Shown here piece after piece: positions 19,241 through 28,633 of a stretch of 64,000 nucleotides of DNA. The notes under the pieces are model-generated. The model made no database searches. It was not told the DNA's origin and saw only the letters and a list, made by a program, of their open reading frames with translations. The translations under genes were made by a program, and so were the position numbers. How positions within the stretch are numbered: the stretch's first letter is position 1; each line of letters starts with the position of its first letter. The stretch is from positions 648,039-712,038 of the forward strand of contig NZ_JACVQD010000001.1 in assembly GCF_018881545.1 (NCBI RefSeq). The letters run 5' to 3'. This DNA comes from Polynucleobacter alcilacus. GTDB lineage: Bacteria > Pseudomonadota > Gammaproteobacteria > Burkholderiales > Burkholderiaceae.

Positions 19241-20029
19241 TTACTCTGGCAGTTCAATTCCACAATAAGCATAGCCGCCATCTACACGCAAGATCGTGCC
19301 CGTCATATAACTAGATGCCTGAGAGGCTAAGAGTAGTAGAGGTCCAGCAAGCTCTGCTGGTTCAGCAGCTCGGCGCATTGGAATCGATGCCCGCCATTTT
19401 TCACCCTCTTCCCCTGCCAAGATATTCTTCACCATATTGGTATTCATCCACCCTGGCGCCAAGCAATTGACTCGAATATTGTGCTGAATCAATTCCATAG
19501 CAAGGTTACGTGTTAAATGTTCAACCGCTGCCTTTGATGTTGCATAAGGAATCCGCTTGAGTTGCGACCTCAGACCCAGTGATGAAGAGATATTGATAAT
19601 TCTGCCAGCAAGCTGATTGGCAATCATATATTTCGAGATATGCGTAGCCATCATCCAACTAGCCTTCACATTCACATCCAAAACACTATCCCAATCATTT
19701 TCTGAAACATGCAACCAGGCAGCATCGGGACCTAAAACTCCAGCGCTATTCACCAATACATTCATTTTTCCGTATTTCTGATGCACCTGATCAATCAGAC
19801 TCAGGATGTCCTGTTCTTTTGTTACGTCACACTTTTGTACGAATAGCTTCAGCCCCGAAGGATCAAGCTCTTGAGCTACTCTGTTTAAGCGAATCTCATC
19901 TGTATCAGCCAGAACCACATACGCACCAGCCTCCATGAGGATTTTGACTAACTGACTACCTAAGCCACCAGCCGCTCCAGTTACTACAGCAACCTGCTTT
20001 TCTAAAGAAAATTGATCAATCCATTTCAT
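19241..20029 (-). CDS. SDR-family oxidoreductase
   Basis: This is a classical short-chain dehydrogenase of 262 aa. VVTGAAGGLGSQLV is the TGxxxGxG cofactor motif, VNSAGVLGP corresponds to NNAG, and YATSK is the YxxxK catalytic pair preceded by the conserved Ser in INISSSLG. The chosen ATG (20029) lies 14 bp after the upstream hydrolase stop; a TTG at 20065 would overlap that gene and add a tail. A Leu-Asp-Asp-like acidic residue after the second strand (VVLADTDE) suggests NAD preference (inference). It is last in the Liv-type transporter operon, so a catabolic alcohol or hydroxy-acyl dehydrogenase is plausible; the substrate is unknown. Confidence 0.85.
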   Translation of the reverse strand: MKWIDQFSLEKQVAVVTGAAGGLGSQLVKILMEAGAYVVLADTDEIRLNRVAQELDPSGLKLFVQKCDVTKEQDILSLIDQVHQKYGKMNVLVNSAGVLGPDAAWLHVSENDWDSVLDVNVKASWMMATHISKYMIANQLAGRIINISSSLGLRSQLKRIPYATSKAAVEHLTRNLAMELIQHNIRVNCLAPGWMNTNMVKNILAGEEGEKWRASIPMRRAAEPAELAGPLLLLASQASSYMTGTILRVDGGYAYCGIELPE

Positions 20030-20043
20030 AGTGGTCTGAGACG

Positions 20044-20853
20044 TTAAGCCTGAGTACTCAGCCAATCGTGCAGCGATTGATTAAATTTATCTGCCTGCTC
20101 CATCAGGAAAAAATGGCTGGCGTTATCAAAAATAATTGATTTAGAGTTAGTAATACCATCACTCAAAATCTTCGTTGCCGTGAGGGAGCAGATAGGATCA
20201 TTCTGCCCAGCCATGATTAAGGTAGGCTGAGTAATGAATCTAAGCTGACTACTCGTATCATGATTTTGACATGCCTCATTTTGACGGCTATAGCATGCTG
20301 GTAGACGAGTCTCACCACCAATCAAAGCCTCAATTTTTTTAACTTGCTCTTGCCGATGGTTAAAGAAATCAGCAGAGACAAAGTTCTGCACAGAATGGCG
20401 GGCATGGTCGGACCAATTCATGCGCCATTCGAGTGCCTCGCGCATATTCAGCAACACTCGGCGCCCCAAAGGATCCAAGATTGCAAACGAAGCACACAAC
20501 ACCAGGGACTTCACCCGTTTTGGCGCCATCAATGCCATATGCTGAGCTACCGCACCACCCATCGATCTGCCAACGACATGTGCAGATTCTATCTTTAAGA
20601 AATCCATCAAACCCAGAGTGTCTTTGGCTAAGTCCTGAGTGCTAATTGCTTCGTCTACTTGCGTGCTTTTACCTGCACCGCGATTATCAAATGCAATGAC
20701 TCGATAGTGATCTTTTAAAAGTTGGATCTGACTAGTCCAGGCGCTATAGTCGCCAGCTAAACCATGAATCAAGACAACTGGGGTACCTGATCCAACATCC
20801 AAGTAATTGATGTCGTAAATTCCTATCTTGGCAGTTTTCAATTGCTCTTGCAT
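20044..20853 (-). CDS. Alpha/beta hydrolase
   Basis: This 269-aa cytoplasmic alpha/beta-hydrolase has the oxyanion motif VVLIHGLAGD and the nucleophile elbow VVGRSMGGAVAQ (Ser flanked as GRSMG). The acid Asp lies in GQNDPICS and the catalytic His in DNASHFFLMEQ. An AAGGAG ribosome-binding site sits ideally (7 bp) before the ATG at 20853; the ATG two codons upstream (20859) is too close to it. It resembles 3-oxoadipate enol-lactonase or ring-cleavage hydrolases in general layout, but the family is too broad to name a substrate. It is 12 bp downstream of livF in the transporter operon. Confidence 0.85.
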   Translation of the reverse strand: MQEQLKTAKIGIYDINYLDVGSGTPVVLIHGLAGDYSAWTSQIQLLKDHYRVIAFDNRGAGKSTQVDEAISTQDLAKDTLGLMDFLKIESAHVVGRSMGGAVAQHMALMAPKRVKSLVLCASFAILDPLGRRVLLNMREALEWRMNWSDHARHSVQNFVSADFFNHRQEQVKKIEALIGGETRLPACYSRQNEACQNHDTSSQLRFITQPTLIMAGQNDPICSLTATKILSDGITNSKSIIFDNASHFFLMEQADKFNQSLHDWLSTQA

Positions 20854-20865
20854 TCCCATACTCCT

Positions 20866-21585
20866 TTATTCCACCCCGAGATGACTTTGGAGCTCCTGCT
20901 GCTTCTCACAAAAGAGAGTCTTGGTTCCAGCAAACACAACTTTACCGCCATTCAGCAGAACCACATCATCGGCCACACTCAGTGCCAGATTTAAATTTTG
21001 CTCAACCAATACAATCGAGATGAATGGTTTAAGTGAAGTAATAATATTACCCACCTCTTTTACGATCTGGGGGGCTAAACCTTCCGAAGGCTCATCCATT
21101 AGTAGAACTTTAGGGTTGGTCATCAAGGCCCGACCAATAGCCAGCATCTGCTGTTCGCCGCCTGATAAGCTACCCGCCACTTGATCTTGCCGCTCCTGCA
21201 GTCTCGGAAAGAACTGAAAGACATCTTTCAGAGTCCATTGACGAGAGCTCCCCAAACGAGGGGCTTGATAAGCGACTTCAAGATTTTCTTTAACACTCAA
21301 ACTTGGGAAGATTCTTCTTCCTTGGGGAATAATGCCAATTCCAGCCTGACAGATTTTTTCAGGAGAAAGCTGCTGTAATTGCACTCCATCCAGCTCTATG
21401 GCGCCCTCACGGTCAGGTAAAAATCCAATAATTGAACTAATACAAGTTGTCTTACCGGCGCCATTTCTTCCGAGGAGCGCCAGCACAGTATCTTTTCTTA
21501 ATGCAAACGAGACGTCATACAGAATATGGCTATCGCCATAGAAAGCATTGAGATTCTTAATCGTCAGAATGGGTTTATTGCCCAA
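20866..21585 (-). CDS. livF: Liv/HAAT-type ABC transporter ATP-binding protein (LivF-like)
   Basis: This is the second ATPase of a branched-chain-amino-acid-type importer. It has Walker A LLGRNGAGKTT, signature SLSGGEQQML and Walker B VLLMDEPSEGL; the LivF hallmark IGIIPQGRRIFPSLSV is present. The start is set at TTG (21585) because AAGGAG lies 7 bp upstream and the protein then begins GNKPILTIKNLNAFYG. The start at 21612 lacks this support. It overlaps the livG stop by 11 bp. The substrate may be an organic acid or aromatic rather than leucine, given the catabolic neighbours (inference). Confidence 0.92.
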   Translation of the reverse strand: MGNKPILTIKNLNAFYGDSHILYDVSFALRKDTVLALLGRNGAGKTTCISSIIGFLPDREGAIELDGVQLQQLSPEKICQAGIGIIPQGRRIFPSLSVKENLEVAYQAPRLGSSRQWTLKDVFQFFPRLQERQDQVAGSLSGGEQQMLAIGRALMTNPKVLLMDEPSEGLAPQIVKEVGNIITSLKPFISIVLVEQNLNLALSVADDVVLLNGGKVVFAGTKTLFCEKQQELQSHLGVE

Positions 21586-22315
21586 GATAAATCTCCTTGG
21601 TACGTGGATCATTTACCACTTCTTGACGTGTACCCGTTGTAATCACCTCACCATAGTGCAAGAGCGTAATACGATCAGCAAATGCTAAAGCGACTTCCAT
21701 ATCATGCTCAATCATCAAAATCGTAATCTTGCGATCAATCCCTTTTAATAACTCAGTAATGGTTTCACGCTCTTCGGTTGATAAGCCAGCCAATGGCTCA
21801 TCCAATAATAGGATTTGAGGGTTTTGCGCCAGTGCCATGGCAATTTCTAGGCGACGCTTTTCACCATAGGAAGTTTGCTCTAGCGGTAAATGTGCTTTAG
21901 CAGCCAAACCCACTATCTCAAGAACACCCAAAGCCTCTTGATCAAGTGCTGCAGTAGATAGGAATGAGCCCCAACACTGCCATCGGAGCGACATTTTTCC
22001 AAGCAGCGCTAATTTCACATTCGAAAGTAGATTATCTTTTCCAAATAGCGTCAATATTTGATACGTTCTAGCCAAGCCCAATTGTGCACGTCGTGCGGTA
22101 GAAAGCTTAGTCACGTTCTTACCAGAAAGAGTAATGCTCCCAGAATCCGAAGTTAAATCGCCAGATATTAGATTGAAGAGTGTGGTCTTACCTGCGCCAT
22201 TGGGGCCAATTAATAAATGCCGCTCCCCCGGATTAACAGAAAGGTTCACTCCTTTGGCCACTTGTAAACCGCCAAATGACTTCGTTAAGTTAGTAACTTG
22301 AAGAATTGGGTTCAT
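21575..22315 (-). CDS. livG: Liv/HAAT-type ABC transporter ATP-binding protein (LivG-like)
   Basis: This is the first ATPase of the importer, 246 aa. It has Walker A LIGPNGAGKTTLFNLISG, signature SYGEKRRLEIAMAL, Walker B ILLLDEPLAGLS and the switch His in MIEHDMEVA. ARTYQILTLFG is the LivG-type Q-loop region. It sits 3 bp after livM and overlaps livF, all on one transcript. Confidence 0.94.
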   Translation of the reverse strand: MNPILQVTNLTKSFGGLQVAKGVNLSVNPGERHLLIGPNGAGKTTLFNLISGDLTSDSGSITLSGKNVTKLSTARRAQLGLARTYQILTLFGKDNLLSNVKLALLGKMSLRWQCWGSFLSTAALDQEALGVLEIVGLAAKAHLPLEQTSYGEKRRLEIAMALAQNPQILLLDEPLAGLSTEERETITELLKGIDRKITILMIEHDMEVALAFADRITLLHYGEVITTGTRQEVVNDPRTKEIYLGQ

Positions 22316-22318
22316 CTT

Positions 22319-23254
22319 TTATTTGCTTGCAGACAAAGCATTTTTAATCCGCTCAAACCCAGCCACAATTCCACCTGGTATGAACATCACTATAAAAATA
22401 AAGACCAAACCAAGCAAAGTGACCCAGTGATCAACGTACTGGCTGGCCACATTTTTGAGAAGCATTACCAAGGCAGCGCCAATCACAGGGCCTAGTAAGG
22501 TTCCAGCGCCGCCAGCAATCACCATCAAGAGCATTTCTGCAGAGTTCGCTAATGAGAGGCTGTGTGGACTGATGAACTGGTGATAGTAGACATACATAAT
22601 GCCGCCAATCGAAGCAAAGAATCCGCAAGCTGTAAATGTAATCCAGCGTATCAGCCAGACATTAAATCCTAAGGCACTCATACGACGTGGTTGATCTTTT
22701 GTACCGCGAATGGTTGCACCAAACGGCGAGCGTATAAAAATGGCAATAGCAATCCACACCAATACAAATACCACTAAAGAGCAATAGTAAAAATGATTTG
22801 CTTCGCCAAGATCTAATCCAAATGGACTTGGGCGAGTGAGGCCAGAAATTCCATTATCGCCGCCAGTGACGCTTGCCCAGCGATAAGCTAAGCCCCACAA
22901 AATTTGTCCGAAGGCTAGCGTAATCATGAGGAAACTAATTCCACTAGCCCTTAAGGCAATCAGCCCAAAAATACCTGCAATTACTGTAGTACCAACAATT
23001 GCTATTGCAGCAGAGCTAGCGTGTGACCATCCCAACTTCACCATTAACCAGCTACTGATATAGGCGGCTAACCCCAGATATCCGGCATGACCTAAGGAAG
23101 TTAAGCCCGCATACCCAACCAATAAATTCAAACTCATTGCAAAGATAGCTGCAATCAGAATTTGACTGGCGAGATTGGTGTAATACGTACCACCAGTAAG
23201 TACTGGGAGCATGAGCAATAGGACAAGGGTGATGACAGAAGCAATCCGGTTCAA
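22319..23254 (-). CDS. livM: Liv/HAAT-type ABC transporter permease (LivM-like)
   Basis: This inner-membrane permease of 311 aa has about eight to ten hydrophobic segments. It shows the LivM-type blocks LNLLVGYAGLTSLGHAGYLG near the N-terminus and VIAGGAGTLLGPVIGAAL in the C-terminal half, the EAA-like contact region. The start is TTG at 23254, overlapping the livH stop by 4 bp (TTGA), so translation is probably coupled. Confidence 0.93.
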   Translation of the reverse strand: MNRIASVITLVLLLMLPVLTGGTYYTNLASQILIAAIFAMSLNLLVGYAGLTSLGHAGYLGLAAYISSWLMVKLGWSHASSAAIAIVGTTVIAGIFGLIALRASGISFLMITLAFGQILWGLAYRWASVTGGDNGISGLTRPSPFGLDLGEANHFYYCSLVVFVLVWIAIAIFIRSPFGATIRGTKDQPRRMSALGFNVWLIRWITFTACGFFASIGGIMYVYYHQFISPHSLSLANSAEMLLMVIAGGAGTLLGPVIGAALVMLLKNVASQYVDHWVTLLGLVFIFIVMFIPGGIVAGFERIKNALSASK

Positions 23255-24111
23255 GCGCTAATCTTTCCAAACAAACCGCGAGGCCTAATAGCCAAAATGA
23301 TTAACATCGGCAAAAATAAAATGATGTAAGCCAAGTCTGGAAAAAGCGCTTGGCCAAAACTATAAATAAAGCCAATTAAAAAACTGCCAATAAAGGCGCC
23401 CAATAAACTACCCAGACCCCCAAGGATGACAACCACCAGAGCAATTGGCAGCATATCTGCATCTAAGCCCGGATAAACCGAGAGAATAGGCGCGGCGGCA
23501 ATGCCTCCAACTCCAGCAAGGGCTGCACCCAAACAAAACACAATTGAAAATAATTTAGTAGCGGGAACACCAATACCCTGTGCCATTTGTCTGTCATCAA
23601 CGCTGGCACGAATCATCACGCCCAGCTTAGTTTTATCTAGTAGTACCCATAAACCGATAGCAATAAAAATACTAAATACCACCAGAGCAATTCGGTAGAG
23701 AGGAAAGGTAAGACCGAAGATCTGTACGCCACCGGCCAAGAAGCTAGGGGCACTGACTGGGCGAGGATCCCCACCCCAGAACCACAAACTACAGTCTGCG
23801 ATCACAAAGGCAACTCCTAGAGTAGCCAGTACTTGCGACAAACTATTGCCCGCGAGACGGCGCAAAATAATGCGTTCGACGATACAACCGAGAATCCCAA
23901 TAGCCACTGCTGCAGCCAAGATCGCCAGAAAGAAAGAGTGCCCTGCGTCAATTACGCTCAACCCCACATACGCGCCCAACATGAAATAGGCGCCGTGAGA
24001 AAGATTGGCAATACGCATTAATCCGAAGATAAGAGAAAAGCCTGCGGCTAAGGTGAAAAGTACTCCCCCTAGGGCAAGGCTATTCAGACTCTGTATTAAC
24101 CAAAAAGACAT
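23251..24111 (-). CDS. livH: Liv/HAAT-type ABC transporter permease (LivH-like)
   Basis: This is the partner permease, 286 aa, with about eight membrane segments. FGLMRIANLSHGAYFMLGAY near residues 29-48 and VVVILGGLGSLLGAFIG toward the C-terminus are typical LivH blocks. It lies 11 bp downstream of the substrate-binding protein gene and overlaps livM by 4 bp. Confidence 0.94.
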   Translation of the reverse strand: MSFWLIQSLNSLALGGVLFTLAAGFSLIFGLMRIANLSHGAYFMLGAYVGLSVIDAGHSFFLAILAAAVAIGILGCIVERIILRRLAGNSLSQVLATLGVAFVIADCSLWFWGGDPRPVSAPSFLAGGVQIFGLTFPLYRIALVVFSIFIAIGLWVLLDKTKLGVMIRASVDDRQMAQGIGVPATKLFSIVFCLGAALAGVGGIAAAPILSVYPGLDADMLPIALVVVILGGLGSLLGAFIGSFLIGFIYSFGQALFPDLAYIILFLPMLIILAIRPRGLFGKISA

Positions 24112-24122
24112 GCTTCCCTGAC

Positions 24123-25370
24123 TTAGTTTTCTAGATTATTCGCCGGAGGGTAGTCTCTAGAGTAAACAGGGTTAGATAAGAAATCTTTGGTTTTATATGT
24201 CCAAAATTGACTAACGGCCGGATAAGTTTTAATCACCACGTTACTCATCTTGCCATCTTTTTTCTCAACCTTACGGATATAGATATCCATAATCGGGTTT
24301 CCTAGCGCGTCTAAGGTCACTTTGCCTCTTGGATCATTAGGTAACTGTACGGCACGTAAAGCAGCCATAAATGCAGCCTTATCTTCAATATTGCCCTTAA
24401 CGTCTTTAAGCGCTTGCTCAAGCATCAGAGCTGCACCGTAAGCACCCATGGAGTAATAGCCAGGATCCTTCTTATATGCAGCATTAAAGTCTTTTACAAA
24501 TTTTGCATTAGCTGCATTATTCAAATTGGCTGAATACCAACCGGTTGAAATCACTCCAAGAGCATCATCACCCATAAACGGCAAGATACCTTCATCAACT
24601 GTTGTCATAGCGCCAAGCAAAGGAATTTTTCCTTTAAGGCCGTATTCACTATATTGCTTTACAAACTTCACACCATTACCGCCAGCAAATGCAGCAAACA
24701 CGGCATCCACGTTAGGCTTGATTTGACCAATGTAGGTGCCGTAATCGGCCACATTCAAAGGCGTCCAGAGTTTCTGAACCACCTTACCACCGTTCTCTTC
24801 AAAAGTTCTTTGGAAGCCAGCGGCAATTTCATGACCAAACGCAAAGTCATCAGCAATAATAGCAATGCGCTTGTACTTCAAATCCTTGGCAGCATACTCA
24901 CCAAGTGCATGACTTGGTTGGGCAGAACTACCAACACCTCGAACAAACCAAGGATTGGGCTTACGTTGGGTTAAATCTTCTGCACCAGCCGATGGAGAAA
25001 TAACAGGGACACCTACTTTTTTAATATAGTCATCAACTGCAATTGCTTCAAATGCAGCGAGTGGTCCAATAATGACTTGGACCTTATCTTTTTCAACCAG
25101 CTCTTGAGTTTTCGTTTTAGTAATCGCTGGTTGCCCTGAAGTGTCCGCCACAAAGAGCTCTACTTTTCTGCCAGCAATCGTATTGTTGCGCTCTTTCATA
25201 AACAGATTGATGGCTTCTTCCATCTGCTTTCCACCAGCAGCGAGTGCGCCCGACTTAATGGTTAGAAAACCTACCCGAATAGGCGTGGTATCTGCGGCAT
25301 AACTAGTTGAGGTCAAAAGCGCCCCCGCCATCACTAGTGCCATAGTCTTCAGATGAATATTCTTCAGCAT
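24123..25370 (-). CDS. Periplasmic substrate-binding protein of the Liv/HAAT-type transporter
   Basis: This 415-aa type I periplasmic binding protein (peripla_BP_6 fold) has a signal peptide (1-25, ending TSTSYA). The mature start TTPIRVGFLTIKSGALAAGG and the strand-turn VIIGPLAAFEAIAV fit the Liv-type receptor. GGAGACAATC precedes the ATG as a good ribosome-binding site. In this family, receptors encoded next to dehydrogenases and hydrolases often bind aromatic acids or amides instead of amino acids; which ligand applies here cannot be told from sequence. It is first in the operon and divergent from a GntR regulator. Confidence 0.9.
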   Translation of the reverse strand: MLKNIHLKTMALVMAGALLTSTSYAADTTPIRVGFLTIKSGALAAGGKQMEEAINLFMKERNNTIAGRKVELFVADTSGQPAITKTKTQELVEKDKVQVIIGPLAAFEAIAVDDYIKKVGVPVISPSAGAEDLTQRKPNPWFVRGVGSSAQPSHALGEYAAKDLKYKRIAIIADDFAFGHEIAAGFQRTFEENGGKVVQKLWTPLNVADYGTYIGQIKPNVDAVFAAFAGGNGVKFVKQYSEYGLKGKIPLLGAMTTVDEGILPFMGDDALGVISTGWYSANLNNAANAKFVKDFNAAYKKDPGYYSMGAYGAALMLEQALKDVKGNIEDKAAFMAALRAVQLPNDPRGKVTLDALGNPIMDIYIRKVEKKDGKMSNVVIKTYPAVSQFWTYKTKDFLSNPVYSRDYPPANNLEN

Positions 25371-25568
25371 GATTGTCTCCTCCAGTATTTTTAATAGTCT
25401 TTTAAGGCTTAGTTGATATACTACAATAAAATTAAATTAAAGCAATATTTTTATTAAATAATTATATATTGTTATAAATCATATACTTATAAAATTACCT
25501 ACCTCCATAGAAATCTCTTGTGATATATTACGAACAATATTTGTAGCCAATCTAATATCTTTGAAACT
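25371..25568. promoter_or_regulatory. AT-rich divergent control region between the transporter operon and the GntR gene
   Basis: This 198-bp stretch is strikingly AT-rich (for example 25425-25500 has few G or C) and must contain both divergent promoters and probably the operator of the adjacent GntR/FCD regulator. No -35/-10 pair of good quality and no clear palindrome could be fixed by eye. Confidence 0.45.
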
Positions 25569-26249
25569 ATGGCCTCTACCATCACTGAACCCTTAGAAAC
25601 AGACGGTCGATTGCTCCGCGAGAGAGTCTATGAGGAGTTACGCCACGATATCCTGACTTGCGAATTAATGCCCGGAGCTGAGATACGGGAAGCTGAGTTG
25701 GCAGCCCGCTTTGAAGTCAGCAAGTCGCCTGTTCGTGATGCGCTGATCAGCTTAGAGCGAGAAGGTTTAGTAATTACTACTCCAAGACAAGGCTACAGGG
25801 TAGCGCCGGTATCTATCTCTGATATGTTGGATATGTTTCATCTACGAGCTGCTCTCGAGCGAGCCAATATGGAGCGCATCATTCGCCACGCAAGTGATGA
25901 GCAACTGGAGGCGCTGGATCAGTTCAAGCACTTTAGCGCCTCACAATGGCCAGATGGCTTTGTGAGCTACAACAAAAGTTTTCATCGCCGCTTAGCAGAA
26001 CTCGGTGGCAATCCTCGTATGCGCGATCAACTGATTGATCTGATTGATCTTATGGAGCGCGCGGTCCAAATAAGTGTTAGCAATATGAACCATGGCAAAC
26101 CAGAAGCCCTGGTCGCAGAGCATCGTGAAATCATCGATGTCATTCAATCTAGATCTATTAAAACTGCCCAGCGTTTAGCTGAGCAACATGTTCTTGCCGC
26201 TGGCAAGAGGGTAAGTAACGCAGTATCTCGCAGCATGATCGTCAACTAA
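25569..26249 (+). CDS. GntR-family transcriptional regulator (FCD/FadR subfamily)
   Basis: This 226-aa regulator has an N-terminal winged helix (about residues 14-80; AARFEVSKSPVRDALISLER then LVITTPRQGYRV). The C-terminal all-helical FCD ligand domain contains the usual Asp/His metal-site residues (HRRLAELGG, VAEHREIID, AEQHVLAAG). FCD regulators usually sense an organic acid or acyl-CoA. It lies between the divergent transporter operon and the aldehyde dehydrogenase operon, so it probably controls both (inference). Confidence 0.9.
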   Translation: MASTITEPLETDGRLLRERVYEELRHDILTCELMPGAEIREAELAARFEVSKSPVRDALISLEREGLVITTPRQGYRVAPVSISDMLDMFHLRAALERANMERIIRHASDEQLEALDQFKHFSASQWPDGFVSYNKSFHRRLAELGGNPRMRDQLIDLIDLMERAVQISVSNMNHGKPEALVAEHREIIDVIQSRSIKTAQRLAEQHVLAAGKRVSNAVSRSMIVN

Positions 26250-26278
26250 TTCAATTTATTTTAAAAACAAGGATCACA

Positions 26279-27799
26279 ATGTCTACATCTAGCAAGCAAG
26301 TACCTATTCGCGGTTTGTTCATTGATGGAAAAGAAGTTCCAGCATCACAATCCGATTTGCTTGATGTCTTAAATCCCGCTACTGGCGAACTTCTTGCGCA
26401 GATCTCCCATGCAAGCGATGCTGACGTAGATAAGGCTGTAAAGAGCTCTGCTACAGCCTTTGCTAGTCCTGAATGGAGCGCTATGTCTAACCGGACAAGG
26501 GCTAAGCTTATCAATAAACTTGCGGATGTATTTGAAGCTAATCTAGAAGAAATTTATACCTTAGAAACCGCAAATAATGGCCGCTCATTAAATGAGACGC
26601 GCGCCCAAGTTTCTCGTTTGCCCGATTTTTTCCGTTACAACGCCGGCTTAGCTATCGCTCGGCGTGATTCAGTAATTCCTGTGGACGGCAACTATCTTAA
26701 CTACACTATTCGCACTCCAATTGGCGTAGTAGGTAACTCAACGCCATTTAATCACCCACTCATGATTATGGTGAAGAGCTTGGCTCCTACCTTGGCATCT
26801 GGTTGCACAACGGTAGTTAAGCCATCTGAATACACCCCACTGACTACTTTACGTCTAGCTCAACTATTTGTTGATGCTGGCTTACCTCCTGGAGTGTTTA
26901 ACGTCATTACCGGTCTTGGGCCTTCAACTGGTAAAGCGCTTGCAGAACATCCTGGATTAGCTAAGTGGGTTCTCACCGGCGGTACTGAAGCTGGAAGGAT
27001 TACTGGCGCTCTTGCTGGTAGTAACTTTGCTCACCAAACATTAGAACTCGGCGGCAAAACACCGGTTCTTGTATTTGATGACTTTAATGTAGATCAAGCG
27101 GTGAATTACGCTGCATTTGGCGCCTTTATTGGTGCAGGTCAAACCTGTATTTGCGGCAGCCGTCAAATTGTTCAGGCAAGTATCTATGATGAGTTCGTTG
27201 AAAAGTTGGCAGCCAAAGCTAAATCTATCCGCATTGGTAACCCGATCGATCCAACAGTTCAACTAGGACCAGTCGTCTCTGCTCGCCAACAACAACGTGT
27301 TCTGAAATACATTGATATTGGACTCAATGAAGATAAAGCACGTTTAGTAGCTGGCGGTAAAGTGCCTACAGACCCATCCTTGAAAGATGGTTTCTTCGTT
27401 GAACCTACCGTATTTGCTGATGTCACTAGAAAGATGCGCATCTTCCAAGAAGAAGTATTTGGACCATTCGTATCGGTGACTAAATTTACAACCGAAGAGG
27501 AGGGTTTGGAGTTAGCAAATGATTCCCCATTCGGACTTGCAGGCGCTATTCGTACCAACGATGTCACTAGAGCGCACCGTGTGGCAGCAAAGCTGAAATG
27601 TGGAATCGTGTGGGTAAATGACCATCACCGTTTAGACCCAGCATCTCCTTGGGGTGGTATTAAAGATTCGGGCATTGGTCGTGAGTGCGGCACAGAATCT
27701 TTTGATCAACACTTTGAAACCAAAAGTGTGATGGTGCGTTTAGACGATGCACCTTTTGACTGGTACAAAGACACTGCTAGCCAACCTCGTTTGAACTAA
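26279..27799 (+). CDS. NAD(P)-dependent aldehyde dehydrogenase
   Basis: This 506-aa ALDH-superfamily enzyme oxidises an aldehyde to the acid. PFNHPLMIMVKSLAPTLASG forms part of the cofactor cleft, LELGGKTPVLVF carries the general-base Glu, GAGQTCICGSR the catalytic Cys, and EEVFGPFV the NAD-ribose-binding Glu. AAGGA lies just before the ATG. It is 29 bp downstream of the GntR gene and is followed by an alpha/beta-fold protein and a GST, so it may act on an aldehyde from a catabolic route fed by the divergent transporter. The substrate is not assignable. Confidence 0.9.
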   Translation: MSTSSKQVPIRGLFIDGKEVPASQSDLLDVLNPATGELLAQISHASDADVDKAVKSSATAFASPEWSAMSNRTRAKLINKLADVFEANLEEIYTLETANNGRSLNETRAQVSRLPDFFRYNAGLAIARRDSVIPVDGNYLNYTIRTPIGVVGNSTPFNHPLMIMVKSLAPTLASGCTTVVKPSEYTPLTTLRLAQLFVDAGLPPGVFNVITGLGPSTGKALAEHPGLAKWVLTGGTEAGRITGALAGSNFAHQTLELGGKTPVLVFDDFNVDQAVNYAAFGAFIGAGQTCICGSRQIVQASIYDEFVEKLAAKAKSIRIGNPIDPTVQLGPVVSARQQQRVLKYIDIGLNEDKARLVAGGKVPTDPSLKDGFFVEPTVFADVTRKMRIFQEEVFGPFVSVTKFTTEEEGLELANDSPFGLAGAIRTNDVTRAHRVAAKLKCGIVWVNDHHRLDPASPWGGIKDSGIGRECGTESFDQHFETKSVMVRLDDAPFDWYKDTASQPRLN

Positions 27800-27844
27800 T
27801 ACAAAACTCATTCCGAAACGAAAGAACGCAAGGACTAAATAGAT

Positions 27845-28633
27845 ATGGCAAGCAAAATAGTAAACATTGGTAATAAAAAATTGAGTCTCGATATTTCTGG
27901 CTCAGGAAAACCCATTGTTTTATTCCACTCCCTGTTGGCGGATAGTAGCTCTTTCACCCCCCTCGCAACTGAGCTTATCAAAACCCATGAAGTCATTTCT
28001 TTGAACTTGCCTGGTTTTGATGGCTCTGATTTTGTTGGCGGAGATCTCAACATCATTGCAGACCATATTGCACATGGCATTGAATCGCTGAAATTATCAG
28101 AAAAGCCAATTTTCTTAGGCAATGGTTATGGCGGTTTTATCGCCTTAATCACCAGCATTCGCCATCCAGCATTAGCTTCACGCTTGGTATTAGCTGATTG
28201 TGGAGCTATGTTCTCTGAACCAGGTCGCGCGGCGTTCAAAGGAATGTCGCTAGCAGCTAAAGAAAAGGGATTAGGGGCAATTGCGGATGTAGCAATGCGT
28301 CGTTTATTCGCTCCTGAGTTTCAAGAAAAGAATCCCGAATTGATTGCTGATCGCAAACAGCGTTTCTTAACTCTGGATCCCGAGACTTTTCATGGGGCGT
28401 GCGCCGCTCTAGCGAGCCTTGATATCCGCGATCAACTATCTAAGGTTACTCAGCCAGTGTTAGTGATGGTCGGTGAAATGGATGAAGCCACCCCGCCTCC
28501 AATGTCTGTTGAGTTACATGCAGGCCTTTCCAATGCAAAACTCAATATCTTGCCTGGACTTGCTCACGTTCCCCAATTACAAGCGCCAGCAGTCTTTATG
28601 AATGCTATTCGCGACTTCATCGACGGCAAATAA
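27845..28633 (+). CDS. Alpha/beta-hydrolase-fold protein lacking the nucleophilic serine
   Basis: This 262-aa protein has the fold's landmarks: oxyanion strand PIVLFHSLLAD, acid Asp in VMVGEMDEATPP and His in PGLAHVPQ. The nucleophile elbow, normally GxSxG, reads FLGNGYGGFIAL, so Gly94 (codon GGT, 28124-28126) occupies the Ser position. An AGT-to-GGT change would explain it. Either the protein is not a serine hydrolase or it is catalytically dead. It overlaps the GST gene by 1 bp (TAATG) in the aldehyde dehydrogenase operon. Overall it resembles the 3-oxoadipate enol-lactonase/RutD-like group. Confidence 0.8.
   Translation: MASKIVNIGNKKLSLDISGSGKPIVLFHSLLADSSSFTPLATELIKTHEVISLNLPGFDGSDFVGGDLNIIADHIAHGIESLKLSEKPIFLGNGYGGFIALITSIRHPALASRLVLADCGAMFSEPGRAAFKGMSLAAKEKGLGAIADVAMRRLFAPEFQEKNPELIADRKQRFLTLDPETFHGACAALASLDIRDQLSKVTQPVLVMVGEMDEATPPPMSVELHAGLSNAKLNILPGLAHVPQLQAPAVFMNAIRDFIDGK

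Noticed and set aside
25371..25568. Specific GntR operator in the AT-rich divergent region
   Set aside because: Several AT-rich near-palindromes exist, but none stands above what such base composition gives by chance.
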